This document shows positions 1 through 11,573 of a stretch of DNA of 64,000 nucleotides, piece after piece. The DNA is from Rhynchonema sp. JSB1_4 (taxonomy: Eukaryota > Nematoda > Chromadorea > Monhysterida > Xyalidae). The position numbers were made by a program, and so were the translations under genes. Under the pieces are notes generated by a model. The model did not search any database, was not told the origin of the DNA, and saw only the letters and a program-made list of their open reading frames with translations. Where the stretch lies: assembly GCA_030248065.1 (NCBI GenBank), contig JASAMV010002125.1, positions 62,001 to 126,000 on the forward strand, read 5' to 3'. Each line of letters opens with the position of its first letter. Position 1 is the first letter of the stretch.

Positions 1-1700
1 AAAAGGCAGCAGCGCTACAATTTGATGGTCATTCAAAATTAGATCGAGTACTAGAGCCAAGACTCAAGCGGACCACCCCAGAGTCGGTGACTAGTATGAT
101 GCACGTACTGTACCTATACATGTGTCACACACACACAGACACAACAGTCAAGCAATCAGCAGCTTGAGCGTCCGACAGCTAAATCGAGCCTTTTGTGTTA
201 TAAATCATGTGCAAAATGCTGACTGAGCGCTGAAAATGTCAGCCATTTTTCGGTCCCCGTCCCCGTATACACGCAATCATGTGACCACTCACCGCTGAAA
301 CCTGAACCACAAGAATTCAAGCGCGTTGCCCATCGAACTTGTTTCTGTCGAACATAGTCAGAATATAGTGTGTGCGCCGCTCTGCACGCCGCATGCAAGC
401 GAGGCGTTTTGGATTTTAACGCGATATACGCGGTTGTGTTCGTGATTTGGGGTATAAAGTTAGAAGGACAGCCGCGATTTTTTTCACTGCCGGCCAGGCA
501 CCAAGCGTTTATGTATAGGCATATCTGCCGGACGGAACGAGAGTGCTAACTGACGCGCAAAAGTTCGTCGGCAGAAATCCCGGAGGAAATACATAGTTTT
601 GCTCTTAACAAGCACAGCGTCGACTTGACCAACATTCTAATGTGATGTACTCAAATGGACATGCAAGTTCACCTGATAATCAAGGGGGCCATACCGATAC
701 AAATGTATGGACCTGCTACAGCTAGCTATAGTGTTAGTTTCGCTGCGAACCAAACTGGCTACGTACATATGTCCAAATTTGCGAGAGTCTGGCCGGGAAC
801 GGTTTGAAACTGATGATACGCAGAAAGGCTGTGAATTTAAGATAACTGCTTTCAAAAATTTAAAAGATCATTGAAAGAAATTGGAATGTTGCGAAAAGTC
901 AATCGGTGAACCAATTAATTTTGCGAAATGAACACACAGACGAATCAAAGGAAATCAAGAAGAAACTCAATGTGGATACGTATACGTAGTACGTCTGTGG
1001 CAAAGCAATGGGTTGCTGAGCCAGTAGCGCGTGAGCCCATACTAATTCAGAAACGAAAACATGTGCCACGATATCAATGTGTATGCCATGCGAGACTGTT
1101 ATTTGTCATAGTAGTTGTATCATAAAAGTAGCCAACCAAACCAGTGAAAATGGTCAAGTAAAGGCCAACAAGAAGTCATGGCGCACAAACCAAAAGGCAA
1201 TAGATTTCATTCACAAATACATAGTAATGGGAGACCGCCACCATATGACGTCTTTGCAAAATGACAAATAGGTACTGTATGTACATGTATGTGCACTATT
1301 TCTTTTTAGCAAACGGGACCTCACAGGGAAGCCGAAAAAGTGATATTTCGGTCAAAAAATTTATGTTTTCCGCAAGACCCATAAAGCTGACCTGTCCAAA
1401 GTGCCATCAAAGACTGTTGGTCGTTGCTTGTTGCCATTGGATGGTGGGATGATAACAGCGGACGGCGGGGGAGGTCGATTGTCTGAAGCAAGTGAAACAT
1501 CATCTTGATGATTTACTACGTGCCCACATTGTTTTGTACAGGTATGTACATATAGGCATACACCTGATGGTAGGTAAGATCGGGCCAGGTATTGGATCTG
1601 CCTTAGCTTTGTCAATTAGCACTCAAACGTTGAATAAAGATCAAGCTGAAAGCCCGATCCGTTTGTTTTTTTGGATCCGATCACCAGTTCCATTAACGTA
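1..1700. other. no gene recognised
   Basis: Only short open frames without splice-consistent or family-like features are visible. The stretch holds one copy of the recurrent decamer TGAAACATCA at 1493-1502 and scattered TACTGTA words. Confidence 0.5.
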
Positions 1701-1709
1701 TGTATGTAC

Positions 1710-1876
1710 GCGCATTCTGGCCTTGAATGCAATGGAAGAGAAAACGTGCGCGACCAACAATTTCGGGACGGCGGTGTCGCATCGGAGTCGTCGGCGGACG
1801 CGGCGGACGCTTTGCGACGTTTCGACAGCCACGCGTCCAGGTCGCCCTGCCATTCGTCGTCGTCTTCGTCGTGATG
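1710..1876 (-). CDS. probable exon of an unrecognised acidic protein
   Basis: Read on the minus strand, the exon starts right after a good acceptor (GTTTGCAG, cut after position 1877) and opens with an acidic run, HHDEDDDEWQGDLDAWLSKR, then a Ser/Ala/Asp-rich stretch. The W-x-x-D-L-x-x-W-x-x-(K/R)-R-R spacing recalls the short motif in LIMCH1/LMO7-type proteins, but that is only a resemblance from memory. The 3' end is uncertain; GTACAT at 1709-1704 is the donor chosen here. The coiled-coil exon at 2406-2546 lies upstream on the same strand and could be part of the same gene. Confidence 0.4.
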
Positions 1877-2405
1877 CTGCAAACGTGTGCTTGATAAATC
1901 AGGCTACGAATTCACATGATAAATACAGCCAAGTCGGTATCAAATTTCAGCACGTAAACTTTGGTATGAGAATACAGTAACTGATGCGATGCCACTGATT
2001 TCGACCAGCATTTCACTTTCTCACTTTCTCAGTCTTTCGTCAGACCAGTGGCTTCGGTCAAGCTCAAAACATTCTTTTCGTGCAAAAAATCGGTCGGATG
2101 CGATCCGATCTCTAACTTTGATGCCGGTCAGTGATGTAGTTGCAGCCCGTTAGTAGCTCGAGCTACCAAGCAATGCCCCCAAACAGCCCGACCCGAGGAA
2201 CCAAGAAATGGTAAAAAAACGTGTTTTTCAAGGGTTTAAAACAAAGTTTTGGCCATACCCCTCCGAAATTCCTACATTTGCTGGGATTTCAAGGTGTATT
2301 GACCGCACTGCCACAGCCCTATCTATGTACCTGACCAACGTCAGGACTGATACTGGTAATGATGTAACTACTGTGCAATGACCGACCCTAATTTGCATCA
2401 ATTCC

Positions 2406-2546
2406 TCTTTGAGCGCCTTCATCTCTTCAGCCAGTCGTATTTGTTCGCGTGCCTGGTCAGCCAATGTTTGCGCGTGTTTGTTGGCTGTGCCGCCCGTGAA
2501 CTGCTTAGGGTCGTGACACGGCTCCGTAGCGTCCTGTGATGTTTCA
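2406..2546 (-). CDS. probable coiled-coil exon, unrecognised gene
   Basis: One minus-strand frame stays open from near the TGAAACATCA decamer at 2537-2546 to about 2406. It encodes a polar segment with two cysteines followed by a heptad-like helix (LADQAREQIRLAEEMKALKE and on to EELMQIR). The frame upstream is closed by a TGA, so an acceptor must lie just before it, but I could not fix it. No domain was recognised. It may belong with the acidic exon at 1710-1876. Confidence 0.35.
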
Positions 2547-2681
2547 CAAATGCAGGGTTGTCATTACTTGACTGAACTACTGCATTTTTCTCCATCAGGA
2601 GATATAGCATTTCAATGACGTTCCGAGCCCAAATATAAGAGCATCAGCAGCAGACAGGTTCAGGCCGGGCCGAGCTCCGAC

Positions 2682-2895
2682 AGGGTGGAATTCTCAAAAC
2701 GGTGTAAAGGTCAGTTGGGCGTAAAGGTCGGTCGAAAGCTCGGTCGGCGTAGCTCGGTGTAAGTGTGAAACATTGCCTGTTATTAACGTGGAATGTTTCA
2801 AGTTTACACCGAGGTCTATTACACTGAGCTGTCGACCGAGCTTTCCACCGACCTTTACACCCAACTGACCTACACCGTTTCGAAAATATCACCCT
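2682..2895. mobile_element. MITE, terminal repeat AGGGTGATATTTTCG
   Basis: A 214-bp element with long imperfect inverted ends: AGGGTG...AAACGGTGTAAAGGTC at the left and its complement ending CACCCT at the right. The central part also folds on itself (GGTCGGT...AGCTCGGT motifs). The end AGGGTGATATTTTCGAAACG recurs alone at 8862-8890, which supports the boundary. Confidence 0.75.
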
Positions 2896-3228
2896 TAGGT
2901 TTTGCCGTCAAACTGAAGGCCAGCCCCAACCTACACGCACTTGGGAACGAATGTTGAGAGAGAACAAGACTCAGACCTTTTTCACGAATCGTGTCGGGAA
3001 CACGTGCTGTGCTTGACCATTCAGGGTGACTGGTGTCGCAAGCACGACCTGTTGGTTTGAGTGCTGAACGGTGGTGGTGACCGTGTGCATGTGATGCTCC
3101 TGTGAATGTCGTCTTTCGGGGGTATGAGAGGGCCAGAGACAGGAAGTGCTTGAGGCATGTGCAATTAGGAACCAAACTCCAACAGATGGGCATGATAATG
3201 AGTGGTGCAGCATGAAACACTTTCTGAT

Positions 3229-3592
3229 TATAGTCCACCCACGAACTCATGAGACGACTTATTTTGAAGTTGACTTGAACGGATCCAATAATGTTCCGGT
3301 TCCACGTATTTCGGAAATGAAAGAAAGAGAAACGCACGTATTTTTTTAAAAACACGCTCTCCACCTCGGTGCGTAAATTCCCTTTTGACTCCCAAAACAT
3401 TTGTGTGTTGAACGACGTTGCTGTTCGCGTAAGCACGCAACAAATTGAGGTCAGCCAGCTGGAACTTGTCATCATCCCTCTCGGCCCAATCTCTTTCTTT
3501 TGTTTGCGAAAACCCGTGTAGCCGGCGCATTTTTTAATCTGGCCAAGCAAGCTTTAAAAAAAGTCGTCTCATGAGCACGTGGGTGGACTATA
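3229..3592. mobile_element. MITE of the TATAGTCCA family, copy 1
   Basis: Begins TATAGTCCACCCACGAACTC and ends with the complement, GAGCACGTGGGTGGACTATA, 364 bp apart. The outer TA pairs look like a TA target duplication, as in Tc1/mariner-type elements. Other copies: 33584-33811, 46595-46822 and 61912-62097. This copy is longer than the others because of extra internal sequence. Confidence 0.8.
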
Positions 3593-3722
3593 CGTGCTAT
3601 CTTCTGCCGCGCTATTGTGAGAATTATTTCTGTGGGCGGTAAACGCATGAGCGGGAAAGGTGAGTTGCAAAGAACAAATTATCAAAATGCAATCATAAAA
3701 CAAGCCGCGATTGGGCAGAATC

Positions 3723-4570
3723 TCAATCCCCCACCTCAATGCCCATCGGCGATGCGCTGCTTCTATCGGACGTGCTGTATTCTCCATAGTCAGATGACTC
3801 GGACAACTGGTCGGTCTCCAATGCCAATTCGGCCAAATATTTGTGCACCTTCTCGCTTGCCACCGGGTCCATCGGTGTTGTCGTGCTGCTTGTGGTGCTG
3901 GATGTGAGTCGTCGAATCAATGCCTGACCGGCCGGATTCAGGTAGACCGACTCAGTTGTGCTCACAATCTGAACACTTTTGCAATGTCGGGGATGTGTGA
4001 ACGTTGGAATAATATCATTGTTTATTTTTGCAATTTTTTGCTTGAAAATGTTGTTTATTCTTGCAGACATTCATAATGGAAAATGCGGTGACAAAATGGG
4101 TATACTGTAAATCGCTCAAAAGAAAAGTGGTCAAATATAATGGTAAGCTGGAATGCCGGCATTCTCATTCTCAAAGTCTTTAAAATATTTTCCGCGCAAA
4201 CATAATTAAAGCGTTATTTACAGACGTTTTCCCAAAATCCGGTACAAATCTAAAAAGCGGCTGGTTGTAAAATAGAAGTTGAAGCCAAGTTTCGGTGCCT
4301 GGATTGAACGTGAAAAATCATAAAGCTCCGCATAGACATGCTGTTCGTCAACCATTACAGAATAGGTCGCCCCACCTCTTCGTGTGCGCTGGTGCCAGCA
4401 GCGCTTCCGACCAATTCAAGTGGATTCACGACCGTTTCACGTCCGAGTCGATGCAAAGTCCGATGGTACTGCACCAGTGGGTGGACGGACTCGTGGTCGA
4501 ACTTGGCACCATGCACGTAACCAACGTGAATCTCGAGCTCGGTGGCTAGCCGGTCGACGCTCACAATCAC
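3723..4570 (-). CDS. 3' part of an unrecognised gene, two exons
   Basis: Two minus-strand exons join in phase. Exon 4570-4376 (65 codons) lies between a TGTAG acceptor and a GAAGAG/GTGGGG donor and encodes a soluble segment with VIVSVDRLATELEIHVGYVH and NPLELVGSAAG. Exon 3968-3723 (81 codons plus stop) follows a GTTCAG acceptor and encodes a Ser/Thr-rich tail (LTSSTTSSTTT, LSESSDYGEYSTSD) ending at TGA 3725-3723. The acidic, Ser- and Tyr-rich end suggests a cytoplasmic, possibly phosphorylated tail. No family was recognised and 5' exons were not found. Confidence 0.6.
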
Positions 4571-4805
4571 CTACAATTGAGTGATGTTTCACTCAATAAC
4601 GTGTAGGTGTAGCAGCGGATACACATTGATTGGAACCGGGTAAATGATGGTATTGTGTTCCGATATATAACTACAGTATAAGAACATCAGTACGCAGTTT
4701 GGCGGATGGGAAATACCACCTATTGACTGAGGTGATAGGTCATATTACTTTTTTGCATTTCGGAGCGGACCTGATGTTCGAGATGTCCTTAATTTCGACC
4801 ACTGT

Positions 4806-4947
4806 AAAGGCCTAACTATACTTCGTTCTCTCACGCAACACGAAAGAAATTTTCCCACGCTGATTGGTTCTCACGCACGCGCCAGCCAACCAGAGCGCAA
4901 GAATTTGTTTCGTGTTGCGTGAGAGAACGAAGCATAATGTGGTCCTT
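4806..4947. mobile_element. MITE of the AAGGCCCAACTATA family, copy 1
   Basis: A 142-bp element with inverted ends built around AACTATACTTCGTTCTCTCA and CGCAACACGAAA. Copies with the same ends lie at 54834-54981 and 58836-58975. A short central inverted region (CCAGCCAACCAGAGCG) is shared in altered form. Confidence 0.8.
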
Positions 4948-7900
4948 AAAAGTTGTTAGCGGAGAGCCAATAAACAACTTTTACTCTGGTCTGATTTACA
5001 TGGCTTCAATAGATCTTCAACTACATACACGTAAGAAAAAAGCCGCGTGACCAAAACAGAACCAACGTCATCTCCATAAGCTTGATACCGACCGATATCT
5101 GTTTTTGACCAAAAAAATCCACATGCATCAATTATACCAACCCGTCTAAGACTATCGTTTGTTTGTCCGTCGTCGTCAACCGAATTGCTGCTGGTTTCAC
5201 AACCGTCTGCCTGATTTTCAAGGCAACTGTACCTGAAAAGTACGCAGATTCAAACGATGTGCGCAGCTTTCAAAAGTCCAAAAGGGTAAAGCCATATACA
5301 CAAGTGTGACCAAATAAATAAATAATGCTCGCTGAACATTGGCAGTTCGTAAAACTGGAGTGCTTTTGCTCAATGCAAATAACGCATTGGGGCAGGTATA
5401 ACTTTGCGGGTGAGAATCTTTGATTGAGCAAACACAGGCATAACAAACATAGACAAACAGCTTAACCGACCATTTAAGATATAGAAAATCCTGACAGGAA
5501 AACAATATTTTCACCATCAACTGATTAACTCGGCAGGCCACGGATATAATCAACAAGATTGAAACGTGCATCATAAACGAGCCACCAGACACTTAGTCTT
5601 AGTCAGGCATGCGATTTTAGGTGCTGGGTGTTCGACGAAAGGCAAAACGTGCGCAATACAGTACCCAACACAAGCGAAAGTTTACAAAGCAAGTCCGCTG
5701 CGGTTGGTGGCAATCGGTCAAAACAATAACACCGCGCCTGGTACGGACTTCGTGATTTCATGACTGCGCGCCCGCTTAATTTTACTTACAGTCCACTGTA
5801 CAACACTGCGTTACATAAAGTGGGCCGATACATCTTATGATAATATAAAGCAGATCTCATAGTGTAATACCTGTGCATGTACAGTATGTGGTGACTGCCC
5901 ATAAATGCTTGACCAGTTTGCAGGTGCGAATCTGTGTTTTGAACTTTGCACAGGTTCGTTGAACAGGGTGTTAAGCGGTACACGAAATTTAAAACAATGA
6001 TTGGTATAGAAGAACAGTTCAGGATACTGCACGCCGACAGTGCAGATGTGGGGTGGTCAAAAAGTAGCTTTTCTCGGTTAAGGACTTTAGGATACATTGT
6101 AGGAAGTGAACGCCAATGGCCTTCGATTGCGAGTAAAAATCGGTTACTGAAGGTTTTCAGGCACGGGCATCTTGACCAATTGCTAATTTTTTTCGTCCGG
6201 ACATTCTGAACCTGGGAACCAAATTTTTGGACCCTGGGTTTGGGGCCCATAATGCCAAGAACAGAAGATTTATCTTATCCTGTTCGAACTCAACGTGCCG
6301 AAAGCGAAAGCCTAATTTTATTACGTCCGGTACATGCTGCAGGTAGAGTTTCCCTACAAACAGTCCTTAACCTGGTAAAGCTGCTTTATGACCAAGACCA
6401 CCCAATGCAGTCCTGCATTCACCACACGATTCTTCGCTTGTTGGTGTTTCGGCATCCATATACATACTGTTACTGGTGAAATCAAATCAAGTGTTGTTAA
6501 ATATCCTAAAAACCCACAAAAACCAGCTGCAAAGGATTGGTTTCTCTCTTTGATCTGCGTGTTTAGTACATTGGGTGACCAGTGTGGTTCACTGAACGAA
6601 AATTCGAATTCGGCGTTTTATGACACCGTTGGATCATAGTCATCTGATACTGATCAGCGTTTAGTCAGGAGTGTATTTACGTCAAATGCCTTGACAGAAT
6701 TTGAACGTGTGACATTTATGAGTGTGAAACGCGGAATATTTCACATCATACCACGTGTGAATGTCCAACTTAAAGTTGCCGGACACGTTATTGAGCGCAC
6801 GCAGAGCTTTGCAGGTCCGAGTCCATATGATTGCACTAATCACAACCATAATGTTCTACATTTAAACAACAATTGTAGCATTCGCGTAGTATCTCAAAAC
6901 TTTATCCATCAACCAAATAACGGATCTGCAGTTATGCAGTGGGTCAACGGGTCGCGTGTCGCTGTGGGGGTGCGCGTGTGTGTGTCTCCAAGGTTGTTGG
7001 GTGCACCTAATGTAGTGGTCAATCATTAACGCATATCCATGCACTATTGCACCAAAGATTAGCGACATATTCCGCGGGAAGGTGTTGCATGAGCACCGGT
7101 GTCAAGATGAAATATTACTGCGCTGAAATGTTGTGAGCGTTTAACTTTCGAAATCGAAATTCAATCGACTCAGCATTCTCAAACTGTGCCCGCATGAAAC
7201 TTACCAAAAGCCAAACAAAAACTTCTTCTGTTTTGCTGGAGCAAGCATAATTCACATGTTGGAGCTTAGTGAGAAGCTTAAAGTTTGAATTTAAACGACA
7301 CTGTTGGCTGTAGGCTACGAATTTTGGAGTAAACAAGTTTTGTCCACAGTCTATGTAGATAAGCCGCTCGTAAATAAAAGTCGGGAGCTGATGAATAAAT
7401 AAAATCTGTCCAGTTTTGAACATGCAGTGCAGACATCATGCCTTCAAAGGTTACAATAATAAAAATATGACAGAATTTGGTAACATTCCGTGCCAGCAAA
7501 TTTGACTAAAAAACACGACGAATAACAAAGACAACTATTGTGAGTTCGCACTCGAAATAGTGCTGGAATGTTTAACATCCGTGCACAAAAGTTGTTTTTT
7601 TATGTCACCAGCTTTTCAACCGCGCGCGTGTGCGTGTAACAATGCACAAAAAGTGATCCCCTATGGCCGTCCTACATTTTGCCTGGACATAAATCTATCA
7701 TAAACGCGCATTTCACAATTTCCGAGCTCCCAAACATCGTTCTTCAGTGTGTGGTAATATTCTGCATGAAATGTGCACACGCTTTTTTTAATTTGGAATT
7801 TCATACTCTGATGCGTAACTACTCTGCCGAAAAAATATACCTGGATTGATAATATAACGCGCGCGTGCATCCCGGGTTTCGTATCCGGCCGAAAGATAAG

Positions 7901-8861
7901 AGTTCTGTGCAGTGGGGGAGGAAAACAGAATAACAACCGGTTTCCAGTGGTAAATTTTGATCTTGGTGCCGAAATTGGGTGGAGCAAGAAATGTGTGTTT
8001 ATAGGGTATATTGTATATGCCAAGTTGGGCAACGCATAATTCACTTGAGCACAACAGCTATGGAAATGAAAAAATGGGGCTAGAATAACAATTTCAAAAT
8101 ACGTAATATACATAAAGATGCATAAAACATCCTCTGTGACGAACGGAAACTCAATTTTTCAAAAAAGTATACATGAATAAACGAAGCGTTATACGGATCT
8201 AATGCATTTGAGTTCACAACGAAGTTTAGAAGAACTAACAAACACGGCTCAGACAACCCAAACATAGACTTAAAGGTGGGTATTTGAGGACTGAGGTTCG
8301 GAGGTCAGACGATCAAAACATTGAAGAAAAAACGCCCAGGTTTTGGCATTTCAGCACCAAGAAAATTATGGCGCAAAAAACTGAGAAACATAAAACGCCA
8401 ACAAATTCTCATGTTAGATCGCGAACTTATTTTCGTCGCGGCACGACTACAAATGTACCTTGTAATTGCGCCACGTTGGGCATGCAGGAATGAAATTGGA
8501 CGTGATAATTGCACAGAAAAGAACAATTGTTTTCTTCTCAGCGTTTCACGAAAAGTTCTGATGTGAAGTTTTGGGACGTTGATCTTTTCAGTGACAAAAT
8601 GGAGTTTGTAAAATTATATATTCATGTTGACCTTCACACAACTTTTGGTTTTGGATGCGTTTTGTTGGAACACTTAGGACCCTTACGAACTGCGGCACGC
8701 AGGCCTGAGGCGTAACACGTGGATAATGTTTGTGCGCTGTTCATGAAACATCAAACAGCATCAAGTGGGTGCCTGAGTTGAACATTACTGATGCACCAAA
8801 GGTTAAAGACACAATATACAAGTTATAAACGTTATAAACACACATGAACGCTCAAGAACAT
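4948..8861. other. no gene recognised
   Basis: Several open frames of 100-155 codons occur here (for example 6250-5786 and 5592-5218 on minus, 6691-7029 on plus) but none has convincing splice borders, composition or a known motif. No repeat family was detected. Confidence 0.45.
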
Positions 8862-8890
8862 AGGGTGATATTTTCGAAACGGTGTAAAGG
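8862..8890. mobile_element. solo end of the AGGGTGATATTTTCG MITE
   Basis: AGGGTGATATTTTCGAAACG followed by GTGTAAAGG matches the right end of the element at 2682-2895 over about 26 bp. No partner end was found nearby, so this is a remnant. A C-rich stretch follows at 8941-8962. Confidence 0.6.
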
Positions 8891-9319
8891 GGGAACCCCA
8901 TAGCGCGGGCCGGTGCGGCTGTTACGGGAATGTCATGACACCCCACCACCCACCCCCCCCCCTTTCTCGAACCTGAACATGACCTTTTTTAATCTCTATG
9001 CGCGTTGGTGCTGATAAGATCTCCGCTCATTTTATTCGAAGGTATTACACAATCTAGTGCTGTACACATGAACAACAAATACTGTAGTTTCAGATCTCAA
9101 ATCTCATATGGTACGCTCATGTGGTGTACTTTTGATGGATGAGTTTCGGATCGTGGGGAAGTCGCCCAGATCAAAAAGGAATCACAAAAGCAGCGAGGCC
9201 TCAATGCACAGCGAATAAAGACAAGGGAACAAATACAGATTGTGAGCTTGTTCCTGGAACCTGACAGCGCCCTTGCACATCCAGCGTTAGCATTGACACG
9301 AAGGGTACTCAAACACGCT

Positions 9320-9554
9320 GGGCCGTATCAACATTGAAGGCAAGTTCATTGGCATGGACTTGGCTCGGGCGGGCACAGGCAAATAAATCTTGGTTGAGCC
9401 GTATTTTGAGATAGATTTTCGACAAGCGTAAAGTTGTTCATTTGGTGCAGGGGAACAACTTTTACACTGGTCGAAATTAGTGCGCCAACTCTGTCACAAA
9501 ATACAGCTCAACCTGCCCATGCGCATGGACTTGCCTTTAAAGTTGCTACGGCCC
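9320..9554. mobile_element. MITE of the GGCCGTATCAAC family, copy 1
   Basis: Left end GGGCCGTATCAACATTGAAG, right end AAGTTGCTACGGCCC after GGACTTGCCTTTA, giving long imperfect inverted ends over 235 bp. It also contains the internal motif AACAACTTTTACACTGGTC, which recurs in the 57.4-kb copy. Other copies: 16349-16522 and 57409-57933. Confidence 0.75.
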
Positions 9555-10567
9555 ATTGATTTCTTGTGTTGATTTTTCAACTGCGCCACTTCACACGTTG
9601 CCTGACCCACCCACCATTGCATAATCGAATCAGTCCTGTGAGCGCATGGCACAAACAAACAAGGAGTATCGACAAATTGCACATATACATACAGTCGCAG
9701 GCGGTGGCGCGAAATAAAAAAAGAGAAAATGAAACTGTCCGATGATGCAGACAAATCTGATCTGATGGTACCATGTTCATGCGCTATTTTTAGGATAGTA
9801 CAATTATTAGAGACTTCTGAACTGCACACACACACGGTACCCAAGCACAATCAAACTAATTTTTTTAGATATTTTCACTGGAACGGAAGCATAACAAACC
9901 GCGAATAAGGACGGGGTAGAGCAAGAATAAGGTCAACAGCGGATTTAGGCTGTGTGCGGTCGGTCGCATGAAAAATCATAAAAAAAGAAAGTGTGTCTGG
10001 TATAATTCTCATTCCCATCGCATTGTGCAGGTATTTAGTCAGCATGTATCGGCTTATTGCAGTTGCGGTTTTACGCTTTTTGACAAAATCATAACAATTA
10101 TCAGAAAAGACATATGAGATCTGGTTCGATTGACATTTAAATAAAATCGCAATCAGTTGTGACGGACAAAACACACCATGGTTGTCTAATGAACTGCAAA
10201 GGATCCGCAATCACGAATTGTTGTTCTATCAATCTAGTCTGACCGCACGTGTGTTGGTCTAGATTTGGTTTTCTTTCTTCTAATTTTTGCTCGCCAAAGA
10301 AATGTTTGCCCCCCCCTCGTCGTGCATTTGCGCGCAAAAGATGACCTAGTTTCGATAAAAAGGTCGCTGAAATTGGTGTTGAAAGCAGAGAGCAGGGCGC
10401 TGCTAGACAGATTGGCGATTTCGTACGAACAAAATTTTGTTGCGCTGCACCTGTGGAATAGTGAAATGGAAGATTGACAACGTGTAGCATTCTGATTCGA
10501 TCCAGGAACATGGGGAGATCAAATCAAATGCTGACAAAAATGAAAGAAACAACTGAATACTTATCCA
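9555..10567. other. no gene recognised
   Basis: Overlapping short frames only; nothing with splice support or a recognisable domain. Confidence 0.45.
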
Positions 10568-10717
10568 TCTATACCAGGTACTAAAACAGGAAAACGTACA
10601 GTATGTGTGTCTGTCTGTGGCCCCCTCCCTCGCGGAGGTGCGGATGGGTCAATTTTCACGGGTAGCTTTGGGTGTGCTAACGGATATTCGGGGGGGGGGG
10701 AGGGCACGGGTCCCGTC
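10568..10717 (-). mobile_element. short copy of the ACGGGACCCGTGCC element
   Basis: Compared with 34138-34845 this is an inverted, much shorter copy. Both share GACGGGACCCGTGCC, a C/G homopolymer, CCCAAAGCTACCCGTGAAAA, then CACAGACAGACA and CCTGTTTTAGTA. The long purine tract of the other copy is absent. The class of element is not known to me. Confidence 0.65.
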
Positions 10718-10770
10718 TGAGTGCATATGTATGTACGTAATGTTGGAGCAATGGCAATGTGAGTTTGGTT

Positions 10771-10815
10771 TTGAAGCTGGACCTGGATTCGAGCCCCAGC
10801 CGAAGAAAGCAACTT
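10771..10815 (+). repeat. tail of a tRNA-related repeat
   Basis: The B-box-like GGATTCGAGCCCC is followed by AGCCGAAGAAAGC and a T run. The same order (TTCGAGCCCC, AGTCGAAGAAAGCC, T run) follows the tRNA-like sequence at 55224, so both look like pieces of one tRNA-derived repeat family. Confidence 0.5.
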
Positions 10816-11363
10816 TTTTGCCGAATGAATCCGCTATTGCGGAGTATGACGCATGCCCTTGACCTTTCAAGAAAAATCTCAGTGGTAAAAAAAACCTGGC
10901 GGTGTGTATGTGGATAAGCAATGAGAAATGATGACGACGACCATTATATTCACGCAATGTCTGCACTTCATTATACATTATACGGATAAAAGGAACTTTT
11001 CAAGTGATATGCAAGGTGTAATGTAGTACATCTTACGTAACGTTTCGTTCCCCCATAGAGTTCTCATAATTTTTGGGGCTTTTTTACACTGTTGAGAAGG
11101 TGTTGCTCGGTGATCTTAAATACAAGCGCTGAAGTATGCAAGAAATGAATCTGAATCATAGGCTTTACCAAAGTAGTAAAAAATTACCCGCGCGTGACAA
11201 GGGCAAAGAACGGCATAGGAACAGAACCAAGCATGGTTCCTGACGTGACACGACCACGAGTGTTGGAATGAGATTAGTGAACCTTTCTTAAATCCAAAAA
11301 ATGACACAACAAGAAATCCGAAACAAGAGGTCCGGGGACATCGTCGCGCGTATTTCAACTAGC

Positions 11364-11441
11364 TTGGGTTTAGGCTAAGGCTTAGGCGTAGGCTTATGAT
11401 TGGGCTTAGGCTTAGGCCTACACTTCGGCTTAGGCTTAGGC
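11364..11441 (+). repeat. interstitial degenerate (TTAGGC)n telomere-like array
   Basis: Thirteen consecutive hexamers stay in register: TTGGGT, then TTAGGC, TAAGGC, TTAGGC, GTAGGC, TTATGA, TTGGGC, TTAGGC, TTAGGC, CTACAC, TTCGGC, TTAGGC, TTAGGC. Six are exact TTAGGC, the telomere unit known from most nematodes. It is a relic array inside the chromosome rather than a functional end. Confidence 0.75.
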
Positions 11442-11573
11442 TTCCAGCTTTCCCTAACAGCCAGATATGTTGTAATTCACAAAAGGCTCGACCATGTGAC
11501 AAAGAGTGACGATGTCTCACAACCAGACAAGACATCAGGCAATGATGGTGTACCCGTACCGTAACGAACCCAC

